Assembly (NCBI GenBank): GCA_024649995.1 | Contig: JANKMX010000012.1 | Coordinates: forward strand, 3,076-35,335 | Length of the DNA stretch: 32,260 nucleotides | Direction of reading: 5' to 3' | DNA from: Gudongella sp. | Lineage (GTDB): Bacteria; Bacillota; Clostridia; Tissierellales; Tissierellaceae | Shown: positions 15,923 to 24,120 of the stretch, one piece after another | Numbering within the stretch: the stretch's first letter is position 1 | How the letters are laid out: every line of letters begins with the position of its first letter | Position numbers and translations under genes: made by a program | The notes under the pieces: model-generated | The model's input: only the letters and a program-made list of their open reading frames with translations | Databases searched by the model: none | Told to the model about the DNA's origin: nothing

Positions 15923-17011
15923 ATGGAAGAGAATTCAATTTGTATCACAAATCCTTTTTGGATTAATATTGACCCAATGGAAAGGTTGCTACTTTTAAAC
16001 TTTGAAAAAGATCCAGATGAGTTGTATATTGGATTTGAACCTCAAGTATTTGATGATGGTATTCACGGAAGGGGTCATATTGTAATTGGATGGAGGATGG
16101 ATGGGAGGGTTGATGTCTATTATCAGCCAGGCTTAAAACTTGATCCTGAAGGTTATGACATTGTGGGAAAAGGATTGTCTGAGATGGTTGAAACTGAATT
16201 CACAGAAGCATATTATGAGGTCAATGATTTTGGAGCACAGGCACATTATGAGTTTAACAGTATTGATAACAGACTGGTAATAATTAAAATCAGTGAAAGA
16301 AATCCTAGGAGGAGAAAACCATTTGGTTTGCTTGCCCCCATGGGTGATGCTGCAGAGAAGCCTTCTGCGATGCCACTGGTGCTTTTGAATGATTTTTATT
16401 TCATACGTAAGAATAATACTGAAGCCAAAATAAGCATTAATGGCAGATCACATAAGTTTGATGAACTGCCAGTTCCAATGGATGGTGCGAGGATGTTTTA
16501 TGCACGCTATAGTCCGCAACCCCTAATTGCAACCCTTAATCCTGCTTTTGATGGTGAGTTGAAGCCTATTAATATTGAGCATCAACAAAGGCTGGCAAGC
16601 ACAGAAGAACTAGATATTGAGCTGGATTGGGTTAAGGATAGACCTTACATAAAGAGCCTTACACACAATAATAAAATCCATCCACTGACCTTGAAATTTA
16701 CAGAAGCTTTTCCTGACATCAGATTCTTGGAAAATGGTTCCGTATTAAGCGGAGAGTTTGAAATCAAAGGACATCCGACTACGGGGAAAATAGGTGGAAT
16801 CTATGAGGTTAGGAAGGATGATGAAATAAAGGTTAAGATGATACCCACAAAGGGATGGGAACCAAGCCCCAGTAAATTATCGCTCCGATTCATGTACAGT
16901 GTAGCTAAAATCTTCAAGAATTGGCCAAGAACATATGAGTGGACGGCTATTATCCGAGGGAATGGAAATGGGGTACACCATATGCAATCGAAATGGGATA
17001 GAATAAGGTAG
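15923..17011 (+). CDS. hypothetical protein, unrecognised family (362 residues)
   Basis: 362 residues that I do not recognise. No signal peptide or membrane helix is evident, so it is probably cytoplasmic. The composition is acidic to neutral with alternating hydrophobic strands (RGHIVIGWRMDGRVDVYYQP, HYEFNSIDNRLVIIKIS, RMFYARYSPQPLIATL), suggesting a mostly beta, possibly lipocalin-like or beta-barrel fold in two lobes (about 40-200 and 205-362). Conserved-looking features are HGRGH (49-53), a KPFGLLAPMGD turn, and a Trp/Tyr-rich end (WPRTYEWTAIIRGNGNGVHHMQSKW). GAGGAGG lies about eleven bases before the ATG. It is flanked by terminators and convergent genes, so it is a single transcription unit. 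The gene body is clearly real (clean frame, good ribosome binding site, strong terminator); the function is unknown. Confidence 0.8.
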   Translation: MEENSICITNPFWINIDPMERLLLLNFEKDPDELYIGFEPQVFDDGIHGRGHIVIGWRMDGRVDVYYQPGLKLDPEGYDIVGKGLSEMVETEFTEAYYEVNDFGAQAHYEFNSIDNRLVIIKISERNPRRRKPFGLLAPMGDAAEKPSAMPLVLLNDFYFIRKNNTEAKISINGRSHKFDELPVPMDGARMFYARYSPQPLIATLNPAFDGELKPINIEHQQRLASTEELDIELDWVKDRPYIKSLTHNNKIHPLTLKFTEAFPDIRFLENGSVLSGEFEIKGHPTTGKIGGIYEVRKDDEIKVKMIPTKGWEPSPSKLSLRFMYSVAKIFKNWPRTYEWTAIIRGNGNGVHHMQSKWDRIR

Positions 17012-17034
17012 TAGATCAAACGAATTAAGACTAT

Positions 17035-17068
17035 GAAAAGGTCCTTTCCATCGAGAAAGGACCTTTTC
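17035..17068. terminator. perfect 14-bp terminator hairpin, convergent genes
   Basis: GAAAAGGTCCTTTC (17035-17048) pairs perfectly with GAAAGGACCTTTTC (17055-17068), loop CATCGA. It lies between the 362-residue gene and the convergent dehydrogenase gene and can serve both. Confidence 0.85.
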
Positions 17069-17143
17069 AAATTATAGGTTCTTTATTCACTTGTCAACAT
17101 AATGTCTCTGGAATTAATAGATTAACTGTATTGATATGAAAGT

Positions 17144-17896
17144 CTAAGCTATCATGCCTCCATCAATCACGACAGTTGTTCCTGTAATATATTTTGCATC
17201 ATCGGATGCAAGGAAGGCAACAAGCTTACCAATTTCTTCAGGCTGTCCAACCCTCTTCATTGGGATGTTGTTAATTATGGCCTTGGTTTGTTCGGAAGGG
17301 TCCTCCAGCATATCCTTTGTCATGGATGTCTCAATCATGCCCGGGCAAATGGCAACTGCCCTGATGCCATCAGCACCATGCTTGGTTGCTGTGTCTCCTG
17401 TAAGTCCAATTATCCCATGCTTGGATGCGGTGTATGCCGGACTGGCAAGTCCTCCTCGAAGACCGGCAACGGAGGATATGTTAATTATTACTCCATACTT
17501 ATTATCAAGCATGTTTTCAAGGGCATACTTGGTTCCAAGGAATGCTCCCTTTAGGTTTACGCTAATGATCTTGTCAAAGGTTTCTTCATCAGTAGTGGGA
17601 AAAGTTCCCTGGCCATCGAAAACACCTGCATTGTTTACCAGTATGTCAATTTTTCCATATTCCTCGACAGCCTTGGTTATTGCCTCCTTGAATGTCTTGG
17701 AATCGGATACGTCTCCCTGGAGAGAAATCCCTTTTCCACCTTCTTCCTTTATAAGTCCTAAGGTTTTGTCGCCGCTTTCCTTTGTCCGATTTATAATGGC
17801 AACAGTCGCTCCTTCTCTGGCTAACTCCAGGGCAATCTGTCTACCGTTTCCAGAGCCTGCACCTGTTACTATAGCAACTCTGTCTTTCAATTTCAT
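17144..17896 (-). CDS. short-chain dehydrogenase/reductase (3-oxoacyl-ACP reductase-like)
   Basis: 250 residues of a classical SDR: cofactor loop TGAGSGNG (11-18), NNAG (88-91), Asn114, and the catalytic triad Ser142, Tyr155 and Lys159 (PAYTASKHG), then CPGMIETSM and a C-terminal GTTVVIDGG. The residues after strand two are INRTK, with Arg rather than Asp, which favours NADP(H). It should oxidise or reduce a hydroxyl/keto group; substrate cannot be told, as FabG-like, sugar and steroid dehydrogenases all look like this. AAAGGAG precedes the ATG by about ten bases. No fatty acid genes are nearby, so a housekeeping FabG role is unlikely. Confidence 0.88.
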   Translation of the reverse strand: MKLKDRVAIVTGAGSGNGRQIALELAREGATVAIINRTKESGDKTLGLIKEEGGKGISLQGDVSDSKTFKEAITKAVEEYGKIDILVNNAGVFDGQGTFPTTDEETFDKIISVNLKGAFLGTKYALENMLDNKYGVIINISSVAGLRGGLASPAYTASKHGIIGLTGDTATKHGADGIRAVAICPGMIETSMTKDMLEDPSEQTKAIINNIPMKRVGQPEEIGKLVAFLASDDAKYITGTTVVIDGGMIA

Positions 17897-18003
17897 TATC
17901 TGTACTCTCCTTTCCTTCGATTAATCTATATCTTCCTATATTGATTACCTACCCGGCATGGGAATAAATATTCATACAGGGAAGTCAGGAAAAATAGATC
18001 TGA

Positions 18004-18032
18004 TTGATATATGCTGATGAATGTGCTATTAT
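18004..18032 (+). promoter_or_regulatory. putative sigma-A-type promoter for the MpsC-like gene
   Basis: TTGATA (18004-18009), 17-bp spacer, TATTAT (18027-18032). Divergent from the dehydrogenase gene. Confidence 0.45.
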
Positions 18033-18105
18033 AATTTTCATAGTAAGGGATGGTTTTGATGGTGCAATCGGAACAGCAGGTAGGATTGTTTTGGAGATGA
18101 TGTTC

Positions 18106-18468
18106 ATGACAAAAGGACAAATTGAATCGAGAATAAGCGAAGCAATTAGTAAGTTTGAGATTGAACAGATGGGTCGTGGCCCAGAAAAGATAAGGACCAT
18201 AATCTTTCAGGACATGATAATGATAAGGTTAAAGGGTTTTTTAAGTCCCTCTGAAAAAAATCTTGCCCAAAGTCGTGATGGAACAGAACTAATAAAGAAG
18301 CTAAGGACTGCACTATTTGAAAATGCCCGGGAAGGCTTGGAGGATGCAATCAGGTCTGTGATTGATGTGAATGTTATAAGCACTCACTCTGATGTCAGCA
18401 CCAAGACAGGCGAGAAGATCATAGTGGTAATTGTAGATAGAAATCTTGAAGAAGCGATAAATGAATAG
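18106..18468 (+). CDS. DUF2294 / MpsC-domain protein
   Basis: 120 residues matching the DUF2294 (MpsC) pattern: an N-terminal TKGQIESRISEAISKFEIEQMGRGPEKIRTIIFQDMIMIRLKGFLSPSE-type start, with the family's GRGP-x-x-(I/V)-R and a central helix that precedes VIDVNVISTHSDVSTKTGEKIIVVIVD. MpsC was named for part of a membrane-potential-generating system in Staphylococcus, but stand-alone copies like this are common in Firmicutes and their role is unproven. The ATG at 18106 follows GGAG by nine bases and gives the normal family length; the longer open frame upstream (to 18004) includes the promoter. It is followed by a strong terminator, so it is monocistronic. Confidence 0.8.
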   Translation: MTKGQIESRISEAISKFEIEQMGRGPEKIRTIIFQDMIMIRLKGFLSPSEKNLAQSRDGTELIKKLRTALFENAREGLEDAIRSVIDVNVISTHSDVSTKTGEKIIVVIVDRNLEEAINE

Positions 18469-18510
18469 ATTTGGAAAGCCAAAGGAAAGGTTTAAGACCA
18501 GTCCAAAGGT

Positions 18511-18556
18511 AAGCCAATAACAATATTCCGAAAGGGGTTTGTTGTTGGCTTTTTTT
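18511..18556 (+). terminator. intrinsic terminator after the MpsC-like gene
   Basis: 13-bp stem AAGCCAATAACAA (18511-18523) / TTGTTGTTGGCTT (18539-18551) with one G-U pair, followed by TTTTT. It ends only about 20 bases before the next coding region, so the MFS gene beyond depends on read-through or a promoter hidden in this interval. Confidence 0.88.
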
Positions 18557-18576
18557 AATAGAAAAGGATGATGCAA

Positions 18577-19824
18577 ATGCTTACAGATGATAGAAGTTAC
18601 TTAATGACCAAAGGTCGATGGAGTTTCATACTTTTAGGCATAATAATAATGATGTTGTTGGGAACTGTATATTCATACAGTGTATTTCGGGTTGAATTAC
18701 AGCAGGAACTAGGAATAGGACTTACTGAGAGCGGAATGCCTTATATGTTCGCTTTGGCCCTCTATTCTCTATTCATGTTTCTTTCAGGCAAGCACATTGA
18801 GAGGTACCAGCCTAGGAACATGATAATCCTTGGTGGACTGCTGGTATCATTGGGATGGATATTATCGTCATTTTCCACGAATATCCTCCTCTTGACAATT
18901 GCATATGGATGCATCAGCGGTGCAGGTGTTGGAATCGCATACGGTGTTCTTCTGAATGTTATCGCAAAGTGGTTTCCTGATAATAAGGGACTTGCATCGG
19001 GACTTGTGCTGGTTGGATTTGGCCTTTCCCCATTGGTAACGGCTCCACTTGCCAGAGCTCTTGTTGAAAGCATTGGGGTGATGCGGACATTTTTAGTGTC
19101 GGGAATAGGTTTTGGCATTATGATATCTCTTCTGGCGCTGCCATTTAGGTATCCTGACAAGGATGTTGCACAAAGCTATGCAAGTATGACAAGCAAAGTC
19201 AGGATATCAAAGGAGATTCCCCTTGCGGATATGATAAAGACCAGGAGTTTTAAAGGAATTTATCTTAATTTTATTATAGGTACGATGGTAGGATTGACAA
19301 TGATAGGAATGACCACCAATATTGGCGTTGACCATTTTGAGCTTGAGCCTTCAATGGTGACAGGCTTGATGGCCTTTTTTGCGGTATTCAACGGTATTGG
19401 CAGACCAATATTCGGATGGATTTCAGACCATTTCAGTCCGAGGCATGCAATGATCCTATCCTATCTGATGATAATGACAGCTGCAATTTCAATAATTGTC
19501 ATGGATAACAGTAGGATGGTCTATATCGTGGCATTCTCTATATTTTGGCTGAATTTGGGTGGTTGGCTTGCAATTGCTCCAACAACAACCCTTAGACTTT
19601 TCGGAATAAAGAATTACAGTGAAAATTACGGGCTGATTTTCACGGCCTATGGAATTGGTGCAATAGCTGGTGTATCCAGCTCTGGAATACTGCTTGACTA
19701 TCTTGGAAGCTATGTATACGTGTTTTACTATGTAATTGTTCTGTGCCTTATGGGAATGCTAATTACAAATAGATATATTGAAAATCAAAAGTTAGGTGGA
19801 GTTGAAAAGAATGAAGATATATGA
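18577..19824 (+). CDS. MFS transporter, OFA (oxalate/formate antiporter-like) family, second copy
   Basis: 415 residues with about twelve membrane segments. The N-terminus (KGRWSFILLGIIIMMLLGTVYSYSVF) and the long cytoplasmic loop at about 200-215 place it with the OFA-type protein at 3464-4675, of which it is a divergent paralogue. Helix 4 has GCISGAGVGIAYGV, and helix 11 reads NYGLIFTAYGIGA, with Tyr where OxlT-type proteins are expected to carry a Lys. It should move a monocarboxylate or similar anion; substrate unknown. The start is uncertain: AAAAGG (18562-18567) sits nine bases before the ATG at 18577, but ATGs at 18568 and 18571 are also in frame. Its 3' end overlaps the following zinc-ribbon gene by 14 bp, so the two are translated together. 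Confidence 0.82.
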   Translation: MLTDDRSYLMTKGRWSFILLGIIIMMLLGTVYSYSVFRVELQQELGIGLTESGMPYMFALALYSLFMFLSGKHIERYQPRNMIILGGLLVSLGWILSSFSTNILLLTIAYGCISGAGVGIAYGVLLNVIAKWFPDNKGLASGLVLVGFGLSPLVTAPLARALVESIGVMRTFLVSGIGFGIMISLLALPFRYPDKDVAQSYASMTSKVRISKEIPLADMIKTRSFKGIYLNFIIGTMVGLTMIGMTTNIGVDHFELEPSMVTGLMAFFAVFNGIGRPIFGWISDHFSPRHAMILSYLMIMTAAISIIVMDNSRMVYIVAFSIFWLNLGGWLAIAPTTTLRLFGIKNYSENYGLIFTAYGIGAIAGVSSSGILLDYLGSYVYVFYYVIVLCLMGMLITNRYIENQKLGGVEKNEDI

Positions 19825-20653
19825 AGATCGAAAAATAGTTCTATTAACCAAGCATGGGAAGGAATCGGTCATAAAGCCTATTCTAGAGAATAAAACAGGC
19901 TGTGAGCTGGTAACTGACAGCAGGTTTGACACAGATAGACTGGGTTCATTTTCCAGGGAAGTTAAGAGACGTAAGTCCCAGCTTGAAACAGCAAGGTTAA
20001 AGATAAAAAAGGGAATGAGAAGAGCCAAGACTGATATGGGCATAGCCAGCGAGGGTAGCTTTGGCTTGCATCCAATTGTACCAATACCATGGAATGTTGA
20101 GCTGGTCTTGTTGTATGACAAGAGGGATAAATTTGAAATTTATGGTGTCCATGAAAGCTCGGATACAAACTTCGACCACAAGATCATAAGAAGTTTGGAA
20201 GAAGCCTTTGAATTTGCTGAAAAAGCAGGCTTTCCAGAGCACTACTTGATAATCAGACCTGAAAATGCGAAATCCAGACACATTATCAAGGATATAAATA
20301 GCTTTGAAAAGCTTAGGGTAGCCTTTGACTTGTGCAAGAAGCGCTCCAAATCAGGGAATGTATTTATAGAAACTGACATGAGAGCATATGCAAATCCAAC
20401 AAGGATGAAGAACATCGAAAAAGCAACTCAGGATCTATTGGAAAAGCTGCTTATTTTCTGCCCTGTATGTGGTGCCCCAGGATTTACAGTAAAGGAATCT
20501 GTAAAGGGGCTACCTTGTGAAATATGTGGAACCCCAGGAGATATGACCCTGAAGCATGTACTTGAGTGTCATAGATGCAATCATAGGCATGAGGAGCTGC
20601 ATCCAAAGGGGAAAGCTGCACAGGCTGAATATTGTCATCATTGCAATCCATAA
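19811..20653 (+). CDS. DUF6671-like protein with C-terminal zinc ribbons
   Basis: 280 residues. The N-terminal 215 residues match, to my reading, the DUF6671 family: RKIVLLTKHGKESVIKPIL at the start, then FDTDRLGSFSRE, GSFGLHP, ELVLLYDK and a KKRSKSGNVFIETDMRAYANPTRM block. The last 60 residues hold four CxxC pairs (CPVCGAPGF, CEICGTPG, CHRCNHRH, CHHCNP), enough for two structural zinc sites. No enzyme motif is identifiable; a nucleic acid or protein partner is possible. ATG 19811 is chosen because AGGTGGAG (19794-19801) precedes it by nine bases; an in-frame GTG at 19796 sits inside that site. The overlap with the MFS gene suggests a joint function or simply coupling. Confidence 0.7.
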   Translation: MKIYEDRKIVLLTKHGKESVIKPILENKTGCELVTDSRFDTDRLGSFSREVKRRKSQLETARLKIKKGMRRAKTDMGIASEGSFGLHPIVPIPWNVELVLLYDKRDKFEIYGVHESSDTNFDHKIIRSLEEAFEFAEKAGFPEHYLIIRPENAKSRHIIKDINSFEKLRVAFDLCKKRSKSGNVFIETDMRAYANPTRMKNIEKATQDLLEKLLIFCPVCGAPGFTVKESVKGLPCEICGTPGDMTLKHVLECHRCNHRHEELHPKGKAAQAEYCHHCNP

Positions 20654-20667
20654 AAATACAAATGAGA

Positions 20668-20732
20668 GGGACATAAGGCATCCATTTTCCCAAGGCTATG
20701 CATAGGAAGTGGTTTCCTTCATGTCCCAAATT
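20668..20732 (+). terminator. large branched hairpin, probable terminator for the DUF6671-like gene
   Basis: Outer stem GGGACATAAGG (20668-20678) with CCTTCATGTCCC (20716-20727, one bulge); inner CCATTTTCC/GGAAGTGG; tip is the palindrome CTATGCATAG. AAATTTTT follows. It may serve both convergent genes. Confidence 0.7.
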
Positions 20733-20774
20733 TTTAGTTTATCTGTTTTAGAATTGACTATTAAAACTGAAAAA

Positions 20775-22253
20775 TCATCTCATAAGCTCCTGGTAATTGT
20801 TTTTAGTAACCGGTTGGCTGTAGATGAGATATCCAGGCTCCACATTTGTTGAGTAATGAGACATGGTGAAATGCAGATGTGGACCTGTGGAAAAGCCAGT
20901 TGATCCAACTCCTCCAATCAGTTGACCACGCTCAACCATATCCCCTTGTGATACAAACAGCTTCTCCAGGTGGAAGTATACACTGAAAAGGCCTTCTCCA
21001 TGGTCAATGACAATGCTGTTTCCTGTCAGGGTAAGATTCATGGCCAAGGTGACCCTACCAGAGTTTGTAGCAAGGACATCTGTATTTGTAGGGGCTGCAA
21101 TGTCCAGCCCAGAGTGTCTGTAGCTTGTTGGGGCACCGTTTACAGTCCGGGTTTCCCCAAATTCAGTGGTAATCCTTCCCTTGGTGGGCAATATGAATGG
21201 TTCAGAGTAGTACTTCACTGGTGAGGATATCTCACGGGATGGATTGAAGTACTTCCGGTATTGGGCATAGGCCTCCTCATTTCTTGTACTGGCTTCAATA
21301 TTGGGGTCAATCGTCAGGTACTGAACCCTGAAATCTCTTGAATCCACATGTATGTTCTTTGTTACCACAGCACCTGTTTTCTTATCCGTAAGCTTAAGGC
21401 TATGGGTTCCTGTAGATGTGTGGTAGTTGGTTGGGATGTATCCATGAATCACTCCCTCCGAATCATACCAGTCAAAACCGGGATAAAGATCCTGAGCCAG
21501 GGACAGTTCTGAAGGGCTGTTGGCATGATACACATTTATTCTTAACATATCTCCCTGCTGGAGTCTGCTCTTGGAAATGGTCACATTGATTGGAAGGCTA
21601 TCATTTGGAATGATCCCTTGCTTAACCAACAACCTGTAGGATATAACAGCAGCCTCTGCCCTGTTGGCATTCTGTTTGGGAGCGAAGGTTCTGCTTGGGT
21701 AGCCTGATATGAGATCCAAAGCAACAGATGCAATGGCATTCTTTCTGTAGTCGGGAGAAACCTCATCAAAATCACTTAGGCCTGTGCTGGCCTTGTGAAG
21801 GGCTGAGGAATCCATCCTTCCTCCAGCTTCTGTGTAGGCATTAACAACAATGCTAGCCATTTCCTCACGGGATATGTTCCTGTTAAGATCTGATTCATCC
21901 ATATTCCCAAATTCATCCGATTCCATAATGCCGCTTCTTATTGCAGCTTCAACATAAGGTTGTCCCCAGAACTCTCCATCTTTACGATCTCTGACATAGG
22001 TCCCTTGAGAATTTACAATCAGTGAAATAAATTCGATCCTTTTAATGGTCTCATCTGGCTTGAATGTGCCGTCGGGGTAGCCTGTGATTGCCTTGTAGTC
22101 TGAAACCATTTCAACATAGGACTTCGACCAGTGGTTGTCAACATCCCTAAAGCTTGCGGCAGATGAAGGTGTGGTTCCGCCTGCTATTGAGGAAAGAACA
22201 ATGGCAAATGCCAATAGGATGCTATATAATCGTTGTCTGTATCCAGGTGTCAT
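20775..22253 (-). CDS. SLH-domain, M23-family (LytM-type) cell-wall endopeptidase
   Basis: 492 residues. Signal peptide about 1-33 (YSILLAFAIVLSSIAGG, then SSAA). Three SLH domains at about 34-85, 88-145 and 152-208 (FRDVDNHW, GYPDGTFKP, ISREEMASIV, GYPSRTFAPKQNANRAEAA) anchor the protein to secondary cell-wall polymer. A linker/Ig-like part (about 215-345) is followed by the M23 domain (about 360-475) with zinc ligands in RHSGLD and GPHLHF and the catalytic His of YFHLEK. It should cut peptide bridges of peptidoglycan at the cell surface. The ATG at 22253 has AAAGGAG upstream and begins the signal peptide; an in-frame ATG at 22301 lies in the promoter region. Single gene. Confidence 0.9.
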   Translation of the reverse strand: MTPGYRQRLYSILLAFAIVLSSIAGGTTPSSAASFRDVDNHWSKSYVEMVSDYKAITGYPDGTFKPDETIKRIEFISLIVNSQGTYVRDRKDGEFWGQPYVEAAIRSGIMESDEFGNMDESDLNRNISREEMASIVVNAYTEAGGRMDSSALHKASTGLSDFDEVSPDYRKNAIASVALDLISGYPSRTFAPKQNANRAEAAVISYRLLVKQGIIPNDSLPINVTISKSRLQQGDMLRINVYHANSPSELSLAQDLYPGFDWYDSEGVIHGYIPTNYHTSTGTHSLKLTDKKTGAVVTKNIHVDSRDFRVQYLTIDPNIEASTRNEEAYAQYRKYFNPSREISSPVKYYSEPFILPTKGRITTEFGETRTVNGAPTSYRHSGLDIAAPTNTDVLATNSGRVTLAMNLTLTGNSIVIDHGEGLFSVYFHLEKLFVSQGDMVERGQLIGGVGSTGFSTGPHLHFTMSHYSTNVEPGYLIYSQPVTKNNYQELMR

Positions 22254-22632
22254 AAGAAGCACTCCTTTCAAAGATGCATATACGAAATTTAAATCTTCCA
22301 TTAACCTTATTATATACTATTGGGGTATATATTTCATTACACAGGGATGAGTAATAGTGTATTTTAAATACCCACAAATACAGACATCCATGTCAAAAAA
22401 ATTGATATAAGTAAAAGACAACTAATTTAACTATATTCATTGATACGGATTTTGAAATATAGATTTAGAGTGCTATTTGTTTAAACATATTAGGGTATAG
22501 AAGTAGTAGGCTATGTAATAGGAACTCTTATGGGATTGAAATAGGGTTTGTCCGGAATTCCCATTGAAAAGTCTGGTGTAGGTTTCAGTCAAGGATACGA
22601 AGGGTTGTGACCTAAGGGAAGGTTTGATTTTT
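22254..22632. other. intergenic region between divergent SLH-M23 and DUF2953 genes
   Basis: No gene recognised. For the minus-strand SLH gene a TATAAT -10 hexamer is at 22309-22314 with only a poor -35. I find no convincing sigma-A promoter for the plus-strand spore gene pair, which would fit use of a sporulation sigma factor, but I could not identify such a site either. The stretch is AT-rich with no strong hairpin. Confidence 0.4.
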
Positions 22633-23298
22633 ATGATGGTGATTAGAATAGTATTGTATATATTGATTGCTATCATAACGTTGTTGGTGCTATTTATTGT
22701 AATACCATTTGGCTATAGATTAGATGGTAATGAAAATAGGATTCATGCTTCTATTTCATGGACTGTTTTTAACGTTATATATACAAAGTGGTTAACTGCG
22801 GAAGAAGAACTCTCAATTGGTGTTTTTGGTTATAGAAAAATGATACCGATTAATAAAGGCAGAGATAAAAAGGAGAAAATGGAAAAAGGGAAGTCCAGAA
22901 AAAAATTTCAAGGATTTAACCTATTTAAAGATATAAAAACTGATATCATAAGGCAAGTTTTCACCCTCATAAGAAGAGTTTTTCATAGCATAATGCCAAG
23001 AGAATTCATCTTGGATGCAAGGGTCGGTTTTGAAGAACCAATGTATACTGGAATAATGTATGCAATTTATTGTGAGTTGTATTATCTCCTTAGAAGCTAC
23101 AAAATAACTTTACAGCCTGAGTTCGGTGGAAGGGAGTTTAGTGGTAGGTTCGTTGCAGAGGGAAGATTATGGATTTTGAGTATAATGACGGCTTTTATTA
23201 GGTTTATAATATCTAAACCGATCTTAAGGGTAATGAAGGATGTTCTGAAGGGTAAGTTGTTTGGTAAGAAAGGAGTTGCAAGCAATGTCAGACTTTAA
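22633..23298 (+). CDS. ytfI: DUF2953 domain protein (YtfI-like)
   Basis: 221 residues. An N-terminal membrane helix (about 5-28, VLYILIAIITLLVLFIVIPFGY) precedes a strand-rich part (HASISWTVFNVIYTKW, then FGYRKMIPI) and a basic segment (KKEKMEKGKSRKKF). The C-terminal FILDARVGFEEPMYTGIMYAIYCELYYLL is the DUF2953 core, with the GxxDPxxTG-like motif as GFEEPMYTG. Paired directly with gerW, as ytfI is with ytfJ in Bacillus; expected in forespore or spore envelope, function unknown. ATG 22633 lies ten bases after AAGGGAAGG; a TTG at 22624 is too close to that site. Ends 14 bp inside gerW, so translation is coupled. The symbol is by family and synteny. Confidence 0.8.
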   Translation: MMVIRIVLYILIAIITLLVLFIVIPFGYRLDGNENRIHASISWTVFNVIYTKWLTAEEELSIGVFGYRKMIPINKGRDKKEKMEKGKSRKKFQGFNLFKDIKTDIIRQVFTLIRRVFHSIMPREFILDARVGFEEPMYTGIMYAIYCELYYLLRSYKITLQPEFGGREFSGRFVAEGRLWILSIMTAFIRFIISKPILRVMKDVLKGKLFGKKGVASNVRL

Positions 23299-23668
23299 CG
23301 TTAATGAAAGCATTAGCAATATTTTTTCAAGATTGGAGGAGTTCATAAAAACCAAGACAGTTGTAGGTGAGCCCATGGATATAGGTGGAGTAACTATAAT
23401 CCCATTTGTGGACATTTCTTTTGCTGTTGGAACTGGCGGAGGTTCAGGCGCAGAGGAAAAGGGAGCCCAAGGAACAGGTGGAGGTGCTGGAAGTGGAGGC
23501 AAGGTATCTCCAACAGCAGTGTTGGTTATTAAGGGAGACAAGGTTGAGTTGATGCCTATAAATAAGGCAGCAAACCTGGAGAGGATTGTACAGCTGGTTC
23601 CAGATATTGTCGAGAAGATAAATAAATCATCCTCTGAAAAGAGAGAGGATGAAGAGGGAAACAGATAG
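23285..23668 (+). CDS. gerW: GerW family sporulation protein (YtfJ-like)
   Basis: 127 residues. The start FNVNESISNIFSRLEEFIKTKTVVGEP and the following VTIIPFVDISFAVGTGGGSG are diagnostic of GerW/YtfJ. A Gly-rich low-complexity stretch (GGGSGAEEKGAQGTGGGAGSGGK) separates it from the C-terminal core PTAVLVIKGDKVELMPI. GerW is needed for normal spore germination in Bacillus and is found only in spore-formers or their descendants, so the gene is a lineage marker here. AAAGGAG lies about ten bases before the ATG at 23285; an in-frame ATG at 23261 precedes that site. It overlaps ytfI by 14 bp and is followed by a strong inverted repeat. Confidence 0.92.
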   Translation: MSDFNVNESISNIFSRLEEFIKTKTVVGEPMDIGGVTIIPFVDISFAVGTGGGSGAEEKGAQGTGGGAGSGGKVSPTAVLVIKGDKVELMPINKAANLERIVQLVPDIVEKINKSSSEKREDEEGNR

Positions 23669-23692
23669 AGATGTCAACATAACAAAATTTTA

Positions 23693-23746
23693 AAGAACAA
23701 CCAACACCCATTCCTTCGAGTTAAGAAATGGGTGTTGGTTGTTCTT
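23693..23746. terminator. perfect 20-bp inverted repeat, bidirectional terminator
   Basis: Arms 23693-23712 and 23727-23746, 14-nt loop, no mismatch. It covers the first two bases of the TAA-complement stop of the convergent small gene. The plus-strand T-tract is weak (TTCTTAAT); on the minus strand TTCTTTAAAATTTT follows. Confidence 0.8.
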
Positions 23747-23954
23747 AATCCTGTGAATTTTCAGTTCTGATCTGAACTTCTTCATTCATTTCAAGTTTTT
23801 TCATTTCGAGTGCTATCTTCTTTTCTTCCAATTCAAGTTCTTGTTTTAAGACTTCATTATCTGACTTTTTCACATATGAAAAATACAGGAACATAACAGA
23901 TAGGAATAGAAGTGCAAGACCAAGCATTACGGTAATATAAAAAAACGGATCCAA
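23745..23954 (-). CDS. small membrane protein with C-terminal coiled coil
   Basis: 69 residues: a single membrane helix (about 5-26, YITVMLGLALLFLSVMFLYF) followed by a charged, Glu/Lys/Leu-rich heptad region (NEVLKQELELEEKKIALEMKKLEMNEEV) likely to form a coiled coil in the cytoplasm. I do not recognise a family. The TTG at 23954 is chosen because AGGAGG lies nine bases upstream and the membrane helix follows directly; the open frame extends to an ATG at 24005, but that part lacks a ribosome binding site and spans the AGGAGG. Convergent with gerW, divergent from the Crp/Fnr gene. Confidence 0.6.
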   Translation of the reverse strand: MDPFFYITVMLGLALLFLSVMFLYFSYVKKSDNEVLKQELELEEKKIALEMKKLEMNEEVQIRTENSQD

Positions 23955-24051
23955 TTCAAAGAACCTCCTTATACAAACTAATTGATGAGTAACTAACAAG
24001 ATCAATGCTACTGTGAGTAATCCAAATTAGGGGAATTAATAAACAGTAAAA

Positions 24052-24081
24052 TTGATTTATATCCTAGTATATAGGTATACA
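24052..24081 (+). promoter_or_regulatory. putative promoter of the Crp/Fnr-family gene
   Basis: TTGATT (24052-24057), 18-bp spacer, TATACA (24076-24081). The spacer contains CCTA-N5-TAGG, which may be an operator. Confidence 0.4.
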
Positions 24082-24120
24082 TAAAATGAACAATTATTTC
24101 TGACAAGTGAGGTGAGTATA

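Noticed and set aside
17154-17924. 256-codon ORF on the plus strand opposite the short-chain dehydrogenase
   Set aside because: Antisense shadow of a gene with intact SDR motifs; no ribosome binding site and no recognisable protein features.
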